This document shows positions 30,562 to 38,990 of a stretch of DNA of 51,945 nt, piece by piece. The notes beneath the pieces were generated by a model, which was not told the DNA's origin, did not search any database, and was given only the letters and a program-made list of their open reading frames with translations. A program made the translations under genes and the position numbers. Positions within the stretch are counted from its first letter, which is position 1. The number at the start of each line of letters is the position of its first letter. Source of the stretch: JAAZMA01 sp036720245 (GTDB lineage: Bacteria > Bacillota > Clostridia > Tissierellales > Tepidimicrobiaceae). The stretch is from assembly GCA_036720245.1 (NCBI GenBank), contig DAIMNI010000009.1:1-51945 (forward strand). Direction: 5' to 3'.

Positions 30562-30695
30562 GGTAGTTATTTAAGTAGAAGTATCCGCTTCTCACCTTAT
30601 AGCTAGGGCTCATAAGGTTATAACAAAGGGGAAAATGGCAGAGTCCATTTAAATTTCTTATGTCTATAAGCGGGTATTTTTACCTGCTTTTTTTA
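30562..30695 (+). promoter_or_regulatory. L20-type leader with attenuator ahead of infC
   Basis: The leader ends in a terminator: AGCGGGTA (30669-30676) with TACCTGCT (30681-30688) and seven T. Upstream, TATCCGCTT (30582-30590) can pair with the terminator's 5' arm AAGCGGGTA (30668-30676), so the terminator and a long-range alternative are mutually exclusive. ACCTTAT (30594-30600) and ATAAGGT (30612-30618) form a separate hairpin. This is the layout of the Firmicute L20 leader, in which ribosomal protein L20 binds the leader and promotes termination. The L20 binding itself is inferred from the family. Confidence 0.8.
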
Positions 30696-30722
30696 TTTAA
30701 TTAAATCGGGAGGTGTAGTAAT

Positions 30723-31244
30723 ATTAAAGAACTTCAAATCAATGAAGAAATAAGGGAAAGAGAAGTAAGGCTAATTGATGCAGACGGGGAGCAAATAGGT
30801 GTGGTACCAATTAAAAAGGCATTAGATATGGCCTATGATAAAAAAATGGATTTGGTAAAGGTAGCTCCAAATGCCAAGCCACCAGTTTGTAAAATTATGG
30901 ATTATGGTAAATACAAATATGAATTGGCTAAAAAGGAAAAAGAGGCAAAGAAAAATCAAAAAGTTATTAATGTTAAAGAAGTAAGAATGACTCCAAATAT
31001 TGAGGAGCACGACTTAAATGTAAAGGCTAAAAGAGCTATTGAATTTTTAAATAATGGAGACAAAGTAAAAGTAAGTGTTAGATTTAGGGGTAGAGAATTA
31101 GGCCACACTGAAGCAGGTAGGGAAGTATTAATGGACTTTTGTAAAATAACTTCTGAACATGGGGTTATAGATAAACAACCTAGAATGGAAGGAAGAAATA
31201 TGATAATGTATCTAATTCCAAAAACTGAGCAGGTAGGGAGGTAA
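30723..31244 (+). CDS. infC: Translation initiation factor IF-3, AUU start
   Basis: 173 residues from ATT 30723, reading IKELQINEEIREREVRLIDA and then the normal IF3 N-domain (GEQIGVVPIKKALDMA), linker (KKEKEAKKNQK) and C-domain (TPNIEEHDLNVKAKRAIEFL, RFRGRELGHTEAG). An ATG-based call would start at 30801 and lose the first 26 residues. GGGAGGTG (30708-30715) lies seven bases before the ATT and no ATG, GTG or TTG in frame fits it. IF3 discriminates against non-standard start codons, so an AUU start gives classical autoregulation. First gene of infC-rpmI-rplT. Confidence 0.96.
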   Translation: MKELQINEEIREREVRLIDADGEQIGVVPIKKALDMAYDKKMDLVKVAPNAKPPVCKIMDYGKYKYELAKKEKEAKKNQKVINVKEVRMTPNIEEHDLNVKAKRAIEFLNNGDKVKVSVRFRGRELGHTEAGREVLMDFCKITSEHGVIDKQPRMEGRNMIMYLIPKTEQVGR

Positions 31245-31249
31245 ATAAT

Positions 31250-31441
31250 ATGGCAAAAATGAAAACCCACAGAGGGGCAGCAAAAAGATTTAAAAGAACA
31301 GGTTCAGGAAAAATAAGAAGATATAAAGCATATAAATCACATAAAACTGGTAAAAAGTCTCCTAAGAGGACTAGAACTTTAAGACAACCAACTTTAGTAA
31401 GTAAAAGCGATCAAAAAAGAATAGATTCACTAATACCATAA
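31250..31441 (+). CDS. rpmI: 50S ribosomal protein L35
   Basis: 63 residues, highly basic, with the invariant start KMKTHRGAAKRFKRTGSGK and KRTRTLR. It is part of the large ribosomal subunit. ATG 31250 lies five bases after infC, with GGGAGG at the end of infC as ribosome site. Middle gene of the operon. Confidence 0.98.
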   Translation: MAKMKTHRGAAKRFKRTGSGKIRRYKAYKSHKTGKKSPKRTRTLRQPTLVSKSDQKRIDSLIP

Positions 31442-31475
31442 TAATGGATAAGAATTTTTAAGGGAGGTAGCAGAA

Positions 31476-31826
31476 ATGGCAAGAGTTAAAGGCGGTGTAA
31501 CTGCCAAAAAAAGACATAAAAGAGTATTGAAACAAGCAAAGGGATATTATGGTGCTAAAAGCAAATTATATAGACCTGCAAATCAAGCAGTAATGAAATC
31601 ATTAGATTATGCATATTCAGGACGTAAACAAAGGAAAAGAGATTTCAGGAAACTTTGGATTTCTAGAATCAATGCAGCTGCTAGACAAAATGGAATGAAC
31701 TATAGTACATTTATTAATGGTCTAAAAAAAGCTGAAATTGAAATCAATAGAAAAATGTTATCTGAAATGGCGATACATGATCCAGAAGGCTTTTCAAAAT
31801 TAGTTGAAATTGCAAAAGGGATATAA
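31476..31826 (+). CDS. rplT: 50S ribosomal protein L20
   Basis: 116 residues: RVKGGVTAKKRHKRVLKQAKG at the basic N-terminal tail (one residue over the quoting limit if extended), then GAKSKLYRPANQAVMKSL and RQNGMNYSTFINGLKKA. It binds 23S rRNA early in 50S assembly and, in Firmicutes, represses its own operon through the infC leader. ATG 31476 follows GGGAGGTAG. Last gene, directly followed by a terminator. Confidence 0.98.
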   Translation: MARVKGGVTAKKRHKRVLKQAKGYYGAKSKLYRPANQAVMKSLDYAYSGRKQRKRDFRKLWISRINAAARQNGMNYSTFINGLKKAEIEINRKMLSEMAIHDPEGFSKLVEIAKGI

Positions 31827-31828
31827 TT

Positions 31829-31855
31829 AAAGTTCCGGTTACGGAGCTTTTTTTG
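31829..31855 (+). terminator. Terminator of infC-rpmI-rplT
   Basis: AAAGTTCCG (31829-31837) pairs with CGGAGCTTT (31842-31850, one G-U), followed by a T run. Confidence 0.9.
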
Positions 31856-31954
31856 TTTAAAAGATTAATAATATTATTCCTTTTGCCAAAGAATATAGCA
31901 AGGGAAAGTTTTAAAACTACAATATTAGAAAATATTTGTTATGGAGGCTTTATT

Positions 31955-33298
31955 GTGGTAAGATTATATAAATATTTAAGAAATATTCAATTAAATCCAC
32001 CAAGGGTTTTAGCACTTGGATTTGGTGCATTAATCCTATTAGGGGCTATATTATTAAACTTGCCTATAGCTTCTAAAAGTGGGGAGAGTATAGGATTTAT
32101 AAATTCTCTATTTACCTCAGCTTCGGCAGTATGTGTTACGGGTCTTGTAGTAGTAAACACAGCTGAATACTGGTCTTTATTTGGGCAAATAGTTATCATA
32201 AGCCTAATCCAAATGGGAGGGCTAGGCTTTATGACCATGGCTACTATAGTTGCCATGTTAATGGGCAAGAAAATAAGTTTGAAAGAAAGATTAGTAATAA
32301 AAGAACAATTAAATCGAGACAATATCTCTGGTTTAGTTAAACTAACTAGATATGTAGTATTTTCTACACTTTTAATAGAATTAATAGGTACTATACTATT
32401 ATCTACTAGATTTATCCCACTATATGGATTTGTGACTGGACTATGGTACTCAGTATTTCATTCCATATCTGCTTTTTGTAATGCAGGTTTTGATATATTA
32501 GGAGAAAGCATTTCACCCTTTGTGGGAGATTTTATAATAAATATTACAATAGCATCTTTAATTATAATTGGTGGACTAGGGTTTAATGTATATATTGATA
32601 TATCACAAAAAAAGTCCTTTAAGAAATTACATCTTCATTCTAAACTTGTTATTGTAATAACTTTAGTATTGATTTTTTCTGGAATGTTTTTAATATTATT
32701 AGTTGAATGGAATAATCCAGATACTTTGGCACACCTTTCAACAGGAGATAAATTATTAGCATCATTTTTCCAATCTGTCATTGCTAGAACAGCAGGATTT
32801 AATTCTGTGGATATTTCAAAACTATATGACACTACTGGATTTATTTTAATTATTTTAATGTATATCGGAGGTTCTCCTGGTTCTACAGCAGGGGGCATTA
32901 AAACTACGACTTTTGGTACAATTATCTTAACTACTTTAACAGTGGTTAGGGGAAATAAGGATGTATCAGTTTTTAATAGGAGAATAAGTCAGGATGTAAT
33001 AAATAGGGCATTGGCTATTGCCACCATAGGTTTGGCATTAATACTCACTGTTTCCTTATTATTAACTCTAACTGAAGAGGGGAATTTCTTAGACTTATTA
33101 TTTGAAACCACTTCTGCTTTTGGAACTGTAGGTTTAACTAGGGGTATTACTCCTAATTTATCAAATTTCGGTAAAATAATAATTTCAATCACTATGTATT
33201 TAGGCAGAGTAGGTCCATTGACTATGGCTTTTGCTTTTTATCAAAAACAAAAGCAGCCATTATATAGGCATTGCGAAGGAAATATAATCGTTGGATAG
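31955..33298 (+). CDS. ktrB: Potassium uptake transporter, KtrB/TrkH family
   Basis: 447 residues with four M1-P-M2 repeats. The selectivity-filter-like segments are visible: ASAVCVTGLVVV, HSISAFCNAGFDIL, VIARTAGFNSVDI and TTSAFGTVGLTRG, each with the key Gly. It moves K+ (with Na+) inward. The start is GTG 31955, preceded by GGAGG; upstream in-frame codons from 31853 lie over the rplT terminator and are unlikely to be translated. The regulatory subunit ktrA follows after 11 bases. No c-di-AMP riboswitch fits in the short gap behind rplT. Confidence 0.95.
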   Translation: MVRLYKYLRNIQLNPPRVLALGFGALILLGAILLNLPIASKSGESIGFINSLFTSASAVCVTGLVVVNTAEYWSLFGQIVIISLIQMGGLGFMTMATIVAMLMGKKISLKERLVIKEQLNRDNISGLVKLTRYVVFSTLLIELIGTILLSTRFIPLYGFVTGLWYSVFHSISAFCNAGFDILGESISPFVGDFIINITIASLIIIGGLGFNVYIDISQKKSFKKLHLHSKLVIVITLVLIFSGMFLILLVEWNNPDTLAHLSTGDKLLASFFQSVIARTAGFNSVDISKLYDTTGFILIILMYIGGSPGSTAGGIKTTTFGTIILTTLTVVRGNKDVSVFNRRISQDVINRALAIATIGLALILTVSLLLTLTEEGNFLDLLFETTSAFGTVGLTRGITPNLSNFGKIIISITMYLGRVGPLTMAFAFYQKQKQPLYRHCEGNIIVG

Positions 33299-33309
33299 GA
33301 GGGCTAAAA

Positions 33310-33966
33310 ATGAAACAATTTATGATTATAGGATGTGGTAGATTTGGTTCTACAATTGCTACTACATTATTTAAACTTGGCCATGAAGTAATGGTCATAG
33401 ATATAGACGAAGAACGAATTCAGGATATATCCGAAGAGGTTACCTATGCAGTTCAGGCAGATGTATCTGATGAAAATGTATTAAAAGAATTAGGAATAAG
33501 CAATTTTGATGTAGTAGTTGTGAGCATTGGCTCTAATTATCAGGCTTCTATAATGGCTACACTATTAGCCAAAGAATCTGGAGTAAAAAAAGTTGTAGCA
33601 AAGGCTCATGACCAATTACATGGAAAGGTTTTGGCTAAAATTGGTGCAGATAAAATAATATATCCAGAAAGGGATATGGGAGTGAGAGTAGCCCACAATT
33701 TAGTTTCCTCTAATATATTGGATTTTATAGAACTATCTCCAGACTATAGCATATTAGAAATTACAGCTATAGAACAATGGATTAATAAATCCTTAAAAGA
33801 GCTTAGGCTTCCTACAAATTATGGAATCAATGTTATGGCTATAAAAAGAGGTAGTGATATAAATGTATCCCCCTATGCAGATGATATAATTCTTAGGGGA
33901 GATGTATTAGTAGTTATTGGAAACACTATAGATATTGAAAAGATAGAACAAAAAGTTGGTGAATAA
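33310..33966 (+). CDS. ktrA: KtrA-type K+ transport regulatory subunit (RCK domain)
   Basis: 218 residues. The RCK_N/TrkA_N Rossmann domain (1-130) has IIGCGRFGSTIA and VIDIDEERI, binding ATP/ADP/NAD. The RCK_C domain (about 135-218) ends the protein and in this family binds c-di-AMP. It forms an octameric gating ring on KtrB dimers at the inner membrane face. ATG 33310 lies after AGGAGGG. Coupled to ktrB and only two bases ahead of the rRNA methyltransferase gene, so the three are probably one transcript. Confidence 0.95.
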   Translation: MKQFMIIGCGRFGSTIATTLFKLGHEVMVIDIDEERIQDISEEVTYAVQADVSDENVLKELGISNFDVVVVSIGSNYQASIMATLLAKESGVKKVVAKAHDQLHGKVLAKIGADKIIYPERDMGVRVAHNLVSSNILDFIELSPDYSILEITAIEQWINKSLKELRLPTNYGINVMAIKRGSDINVSPYADDIILRGDVLVVIGNTIDIEKIEQKVGE

Positions 33967-33968
33967 GC

Positions 33969-34766
33969 ATGATAGAAATTACTAGCCCTAAAAATCCTAA
34001 AATCAAACAAATTAAATCCCTATATAGGAGAAAAGTAAGATGGGATATGGGACTTTTTATAGTAGAAGGTATAAAAATTGTAGAGGAATGTATAGATAAT
34101 AATTATCCATTAGATAATATTATCTATTCTGATGAATTGCTTAATACCAATGGGGGAGGAGAAATTTACAGAAAGATAAAATCCCATAATAATTTAATCT
34201 ATGTACCAAATAAATTATTTAAAGAAATATCCGACACAGAAAACCCTCAAGGTATAATGGCCATTGCTAAAATCACCAAAAGATCTATAGAAGAATTGTA
34301 TAAGCTTAAAAACCCATTGGTTTTATTTTTAGAAGAAGTACAGGATCCGGGAAATATGGGAACAATTATAAGGACGGCAGATGCTTTTAATATAGATGGG
34401 ATTATAATATCTGAAGGCTCTGTAGATATATATAATCCTAAAGTAATTCGTTCTACTATGGGTTCTATATTTAGAATGCCAATTTATTATATAGAAAATA
34501 ATATAGAAACCATAGAGGGATTAAAAAATATGGGATTTAAAATATTTGCCACCTCATTAGAGGGGAAGGATTATATCTATAATATAGATTTTAAAAATTC
34601 CTCTCTAATTTTAATGGGGAATGAATCCAAAGGTTTATCTACTGAATTGAACATTTTAGCAAATAAGCGGATTAAAATACCAATACTAGGCGGGGCAGAA
34701 TCTTTAAATGTAGCTATAGCTTCCTCCATAATTATGTATGAAGGAATAAAACAGAGAATGGGATAA
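33969..34766 (+). CDS. TrmH/SpoU-family RNA methyltransferase (RlmB-like)
   Basis: 265 residues. N-terminal substrate-binding domain (1-95, with SPKNPKIKQIKSLYRRKVR and FIVEGIKIVEE), then the knotted SPOUT domain with the three motifs EEVQDPGNMGTIIRTADAF, LILMGNESKGLS and IPILGGAESLNVAIASSIIMYE. It methylates a ribose 2'-OH in rRNA, the site not deducible. In Bacillus a close relative (ysgA) also precedes pheS-pheT, which supports the identification. ATG 33969 is two bases after ktrA, with only a weak GGTGA ribosome site, so coupling is likely. Confidence 0.93.
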   Translation: MIEITSPKNPKIKQIKSLYRRKVRWDMGLFIVEGIKIVEECIDNNYPLDNIIYSDELLNTNGGGEIYRKIKSHNNLIYVPNKLFKEISDTENPQGIMAIAKITKRSIEELYKLKNPLVLFLEEVQDPGNMGTIIRTADAFNIDGIIISEGSVDIYNPKVIRSTMGSIFRMPIYYIENNIETIEGLKNMGFKIFATSLEGKDYIYNIDFKNSSLILMGNESKGLSTELNILANKRIKIPILGGAESLNVAIASSIIMYEGIKQRMG

Positions 34767-34769
34767 TTC

Positions 34770-34838
34770 TTGTAATTTAGAGATATAGATGTTATAATTT
34801 AGTAAATAGTTTTGCAATTTGCCTTATATTTAATAAGG
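34770..34838 (+). promoter_or_regulatory. Promoter and small hairpin before pheS
   Basis: TTGTAA (34770-34775), a 17-base spacer and TATAAT (34793-34798). CCTTAT (34822-34827) / ATAAGG (34833-34838) followed by TATTATTTTTAT is a weak attenuator-like hairpin. No T-box is present. Confidence 0.6.
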
Positions 34839-34874
34839 TATTATTTTTATTAATATATGGGAAGGAGTATTCCA

Positions 34875-35897
34875 ATGAAAGATAAATTGAAATCCATTAG
34901 GGAAGAAGCATTAAATAATATTCAGGATATAAATAATTTAGAAGAATTAGATAAAATTAGAATAAAATATATGGGGAAAAAGGGAGAACTTACATTAATT
35001 CTTAGAGAAATGGGGAAACTCTCCAAAGAAGAAAGACCAATAATAGGTCAAATGGCCAATGAAATTAGACAGGAATTAGAAAAAGGATTAAATGATGCTA
35101 GTGAAAGAATTAAAGAGGAATTTAAAAAAGAAAAAATGGAGAAAGAAAAAGTAGATATAAGTATAAATCACAATATAAAAAAACTAGGCCATGCCCATCC
35201 ACTATTGGCAACTATGGAGGAATTAGAAAACTTATTTATTAGTATGGGATTTAAAGTAGTAGAAGGCCCAGAAATAGAAACAGTGGCTAATAATTTCGAT
35301 GCTTTGAATTCTCCAGAAAATCATCCTTCAAGGGATTTATCAGATACTTTTTATATAAATGAAGATATATTACTTAGAACGCATACTTCACCAGTGCAAA
35401 TTAGAGCTATGAAAGAGATGAAACCGCCTATTAAAATAGTTTCGGCCGGAAGAACCTTTAGGTTTGACAATGTAGACGATACTCACTCTCCTATGTTTCA
35501 TCAACTAGAAGGCTTAGTAGTAGATGAAAATATATCCATGGCTAATCTTATGAATACCATAGATATTTTTATAAAAGAACTATTTGGAAAAGACATGAAA
35601 ACTAGATTTAGACCCCATTATTTTCCATTTACCGAACCTAGTGCAGAAGTAGATGTTTCTTGCTTTGAATGCAGAGGGGAAGGCTGCGAGGTATGTAATG
35701 GAACTGGTTGGAATATAGAGTTATTAGGCTGTGGCATGGTTCATCCAAAGGTATTAGAAAACTGTGGCATAGATTCAGAGAAATACACTGGTTTTGCTTT
35801 TGGAATGGGAATTGATAGGGTAACCATGGTAAAATATAATATAGATAATATTCGTTTATTATTTGAAAACGACAATAGATTTTTAGAACAATTTTAA
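34875..35897 (+). CDS. pheS: Phenylalanyl-tRNA synthetase alpha subunit
   Basis: 340 residues. N-terminal coiled coil (about 1-90) that binds tRNA-Phe, then a class II catalytic domain: HPLLATMEELENLFISMGF, LLRTHTSPVQIRAM, the GRTFRFDNVDDTHSPMFHQLEG region of motif 2, RPHYFPFTEPSAEVDV and GFAFGMGIDRV motif 3. It also has two paired cysteines (CFECRGEGCEVCNGTGW) as commonly seen. It works as an alpha2beta2 enzyme with PheT. ATG 34875 has AAGGAG eight bases upstream; the ATG at 34857 does not. First gene of pheST. Confidence 0.98.
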   Translation: MKDKLKSIREEALNNIQDINNLEELDKIRIKYMGKKGELTLILREMGKLSKEERPIIGQMANEIRQELEKGLNDASERIKEEFKKEKMEKEKVDISINHNIKKLGHAHPLLATMEELENLFISMGFKVVEGPEIETVANNFDALNSPENHPSRDLSDTFYINEDILLRTHTSPVQIRAMKEMKPPIKIVSAGRTFRFDNVDDTHSPMFHQLEGLVVDENISMANLMNTIDIFIKELFGKDMKTRFRPHYFPFTEPSAEVDVSCFECRGEGCEVCNGTGWNIELLGCGMVHPKVLENCGIDSEKYTGFAFGMGIDRVTMVKYNIDNIRLLFENDNRFLEQF

Positions 35898-35917
35898 TAT
35901 AGAAGGAGGATTACACA

Positions 35918-38311
35918 ATGCTTTTACCAATTAAGTGGTTGAAAGAATATGTAGAGATTAGGGAAAATACTAAAATATTAGCTGATAATCTTACCCTGTC
36001 TGGTTCCCATGTAGAGTCAATCATTTCTTTAGATAGGGGGATTGAAAATGTAGTAGTAGGGGAAATCCTAGAATTAAACAAACATGAAAATGCAGATAAA
36101 TTATTTGTTACAAATATAGATATTGGAAATAGAACATTAAAAATTGTTACAGGAGCAAGTAATTTAAAAGTAGGAGATTACATACCTGTGGCTTTAGTTG
36201 GTGCAAAATTGCCTAATGGCTTAACTATAGAAGAAACAGATTTTAGAGGGATAATGTCTTATGGTATGCTATGTTCTCTAAAGGAATTAGGCTTTTCAGA
36301 TAATGTAATTCCAAAAGAGCAGAGAGATGGCATTTTTATTTTAAATGAAAAATATCCATTAGGCACAGATATTAATAAGGTTTTAGGTCTATATGGAGAT
36401 ATAATAGAATTTGAAATAACCCCTAATCGTTCCGACTGTTTAAGTATAATCGGTATGGCAAGGGAAACTGCTGCAACTTTCAATAGAAAATTAAAGTATC
36501 CTAAAATTGAAATAAAAAACGAAATAGACAGTATAGATAATTATTTAGACTCTGTGGAAATAGATGAAGAACTTTGCAATAGATATTATACAAAAATCAT
36601 TAAAAATGTAGAAATTAAAGAATCTCCATTATGGCTGCAAACTAGATTAATGGAAGCAGGAATGCGTCCTATTAATAATATAGTAGATATTACTAATTAT
36701 GTAATGCTAGAATTTGGCCAACCTCTTCACGCCTTTGATTTAGATAAATTAAATAGTAAAAAAATCCAAGTGAGAAAGGCAGAAGAAGGGGAAAAAATCA
36801 CGACCATAGATGATGTAGAAAGAACTCTTAAACCTTCGAATTTAGTAATAGCTGATGAAAATAGGCCTATTGCAATTGCAGGAGTTATGGGAGGATTTGA
36901 TACTGAGGTAGATGAAAATACTACTACTATATTATTAGAATCAGCTAATTTCAATAGTAAATCTGTAAGACTTACAGCTAAGGATTTAAATTTAAGAACA
37001 GAGGCCTCTTCTAGATTTGAAAAGGGCATAGACCCTAATTTATGCGAAACTGCAGCCAATAGGGTATGCCAATTGGTTGAAAAAATTGGAGCTGGGACAG
37101 TAATTAAAAATAGTATAGATGTATATGAAAGCATTAGAGAAGAAAGTGAAATTATATTGAGGACAGAATATGTAAATAGACTTTTAGGAATCAATATAAA
37201 TCCAGAAGAAATGACAGACTATCTAGAAAGATTAGATTTAAAAACTGCCTTAAATGGAGACAAAATCAATGTATTAATTCCTACCTTTAGACTAGATTTA
37301 GAGGAGGAAGTAGATTTAATAGAAGAAATAGGTAGATTATATGGTTTTCACAATATAGAACCTAAGCCATTGGTAGGTGTATTAACTAGAGGTGGTAAAA
37401 ACTATGAAAAAACCATAGAAGACAAGGCTAATACTATATTACAATCCCTAGGTTTAAATCAAGTAATGACCTATTCCTTTATTAGTCCAAAAGTTTATGA
37501 TAAATTAAATTTAGATAAAAATCACAATCTAAGAAATTATATTAAAATATTAAATCCCCTAGGCGAAGATTATAGCGTTATGAGAACTACTTTAATACCT
37601 AATATGTTAAATCTTTTAAGTAGAAACTATAATCATGGGGTAGAGGAATGTGCGTTTTATGAAATAGGAAATATATTTATTCCAATTGAATTACCTGTTA
37701 AAGAATTGCCTACAGAAAAGAAGATTTTATCCATAGGTATGTATGGAAATGTAGACTTTTACTCTATTAAAGAAATAGTGGGAGATTTATTTAAAAAATT
37801 AGGCATTGTAGAAATGGAATTTATCCCTAAAAAAGATAATCCAATATTTCATCCCTATAGAACAGCAGAAATACTATATAAAGATGAAGTAGTGGGAATT
37901 ATCGGGGAAGTTCATATGGATATTATGGAGAACTTTGAAATAGAAAAGAAATCCTATATAGGTGAATTAGATTTTGATAAAATTGTAGAAATAGCTAATT
38001 TAGAAAAAACTTATATGCCACTACCTAAATATCCAAGTATTATGCGAGATATTGCCTTAGTAGTAGATAGAGATATTATGATTGGACAATTGGAAAAGAT
38101 AATATGGAAAAATGGAGAAGATTTAATAGAGGAAGTAGAATTATTTGATATTTATGAAGGAAATCAAATAGAAAAAGGCAAAAAAAGCGTAGCCTTTGGT
38201 ATAAGATATAGATCACATGATAGAACTCTAAAGGACAATGAGGTAAATGAAATACAAGAAAATATATTAAAAACATTGGAGAAATCCTTAGGTGCACAGC
38301 TTAGATCATAA
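35918..38311 (+). CDS. pheT: Phenylalanyl-tRNA synthetase beta subunit
   Basis: 797 residues. In order: EMAP-type tRNA-binding domain (about 40-150, with VVGEILELNKHENADKL), B3/B4 editing region (about 205-390), B5 (about 400-475), a catalytically inactive class II-like core (about 480-680), and the FDX-ACB anticodon domain at the C-terminus (KYPSIMRDIALVVDRD to the end). It hydrolyses Tyr-tRNA-Phe. ATG 35918 follows AAGGAGGA. A strong terminator overlaps its stop codon. Confidence 0.98.
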   Translation: MLLPIKWLKEYVEIRENTKILADNLTLSGSHVESIISLDRGIENVVVGEILELNKHENADKLFVTNIDIGNRTLKIVTGASNLKVGDYIPVALVGAKLPNGLTIEETDFRGIMSYGMLCSLKELGFSDNVIPKEQRDGIFILNEKYPLGTDINKVLGLYGDIIEFEITPNRSDCLSIIGMARETAATFNRKLKYPKIEIKNEIDSIDNYLDSVEIDEELCNRYYTKIIKNVEIKESPLWLQTRLMEAGMRPINNIVDITNYVMLEFGQPLHAFDLDKLNSKKIQVRKAEEGEKITTIDDVERTLKPSNLVIADENRPIAIAGVMGGFDTEVDENTTTILLESANFNSKSVRLTAKDLNLRTEASSRFEKGIDPNLCETAANRVCQLVEKIGAGTVIKNSIDVYESIREESEIILRTEYVNRLLGININPEEMTDYLERLDLKTALNGDKINVLIPTFRLDLEEEVDLIEEIGRLYGFHNIEPKPLVGVLTRGGKNYEKTIEDKANTILQSLGLNQVMTYSFISPKVYDKLNLDKNHNLRNYIKILNPLGEDYSVMRTTLIPNMLNLLSRNYNHGVEECAFYEIGNIFIPIELPVKELPTEKKILSIGMYGNVDFYSIKEIVGDLFKKLGIVEMEFIPKKDNPIFHPYRTAEILYKDEVVGIIGEVHMDIMENFEIEKKSYIGELDFDKIVEIANLEKTYMPLPKYPSIMRDIALVVDRDIMIGQLEKIIWKNGEDLIEEVELFDIYEGNQIEKGKKSVAFGIRYRSHDRTLKDNEVNEIQENILKTLEKSLGAQLRS

Positions 38312-38337
38312 AGAGTAGATTTTTCTACTCTTTTTTT
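38310..38337 (+). terminator. Terminator of pheST
   Basis: AAAGAGTAGA (38310-38319) pairs with TCTACTCTTT (38324-38333) and is followed by T. It overlaps the pheT stop. Confidence 0.92.
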
Positions 38338-38408
38338 AAAAAAAGAAGGAAAAGAGAAAATTATGTAGAATATATATAATAAGATTATAATAAGGGAGAT
38401 GAGAAGTT

Positions 38409-38990
38409 ATGACGGAAAAAAATAAAGTAGATGTAATAATAGATGGTCGTAACTTTACAGTAGTTGGTGAAGGTAGTGAAAAATATGTAAAGGGATTAGC
38501 TATCTATGTAGATGGAAAGATTAGGGATATATCTAGTAAAAACAATAGATTAAGTAATTCTATGGCTGCCACCTTAGCTGCCTTTAATATTGCTGATGAA
38601 TTATGTAAAACTAGTGAAGAACTAGAATCCCTAAAAGTTAAAGCTAGAGGACCTATGGAACAATATGACAATCTTGTAAATCAATTAGAAGAAGCTGAAA
38701 AAAAGATTGGCAAATTAAAAAAAGAAACTAATTATTATAAGGATGAGCTATTAGATACTAAAAAAGAAAATGAAGAATTAAATAAAAAACTATCTAAAAA
38801 TGAAAGCACATTAGAATTAAAGGAAAAGGAATTAGAAGAAAGTCAGGATATGATTAAAAAATTACAAGATAAAATTTTTGAAAATCAAATGGAATTAATA
38901 GAAACTAAAAAAGAATTAGAGGAATCTCTAAGAACTTATGAAGAACAGGGAAAAGATATTTTAACTCAAGGAGGAAATTTAAATAGGTGA
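38409..38990 (+). CDS. zapA: Cell division protein ZapA with extended coiled coil
   Basis: 193 residues, against about 85 in Bacillus ZapA. The N-terminal 95 residues are the ZapA domain (VDVIIDGRNFTVVGEGSEKY, then YVDGKIRDIS, AATLAAFNIADEL). Residues about 95-185 form a long Lys/Glu-rich coiled coil. ZapA bundles FtsZ filaments at mid-cell; the longer coil could extend the reach of the cross-link. ATG 38409 follows AGGGAGATGAGA. In Bacillus zapA also lies after pheT and before a mutS2 homologue, the same order as here. It overlaps the next gene by four bases (GTGA). Confidence 0.93.
   Translation: MTEKNKVDVIIDGRNFTVVGEGSEKYVKGLAIYVDGKIRDISSKNNRLSNSMAATLAAFNIADELCKTSEELESLKVKARGPMEQYDNLVNQLEEAEKKIGKLKKETNYYKDELLDTKKENEELNKKLSKNESTLELKEKELEESQDMIKKLQDKIFENQMELIETKKELEESLRTYEEQGKDILTQGGNLNR

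Noticed and set aside
31827..31954. c-di-AMP (ydaO) riboswitch before ktrB
   Set aside because: The space behind the rplT terminator is about 100 bases and shows no riboswitch elements.
31853..31954. Upstream extension of KtrB from the first possible start
   Set aside because: It would begin in the T run of the rplT terminator and has no ribosome site; GTG 31955 has GGAGG.
34767..34874. T-box leader for pheST
   Set aside because: Only a promoter and a weak hairpin are present.
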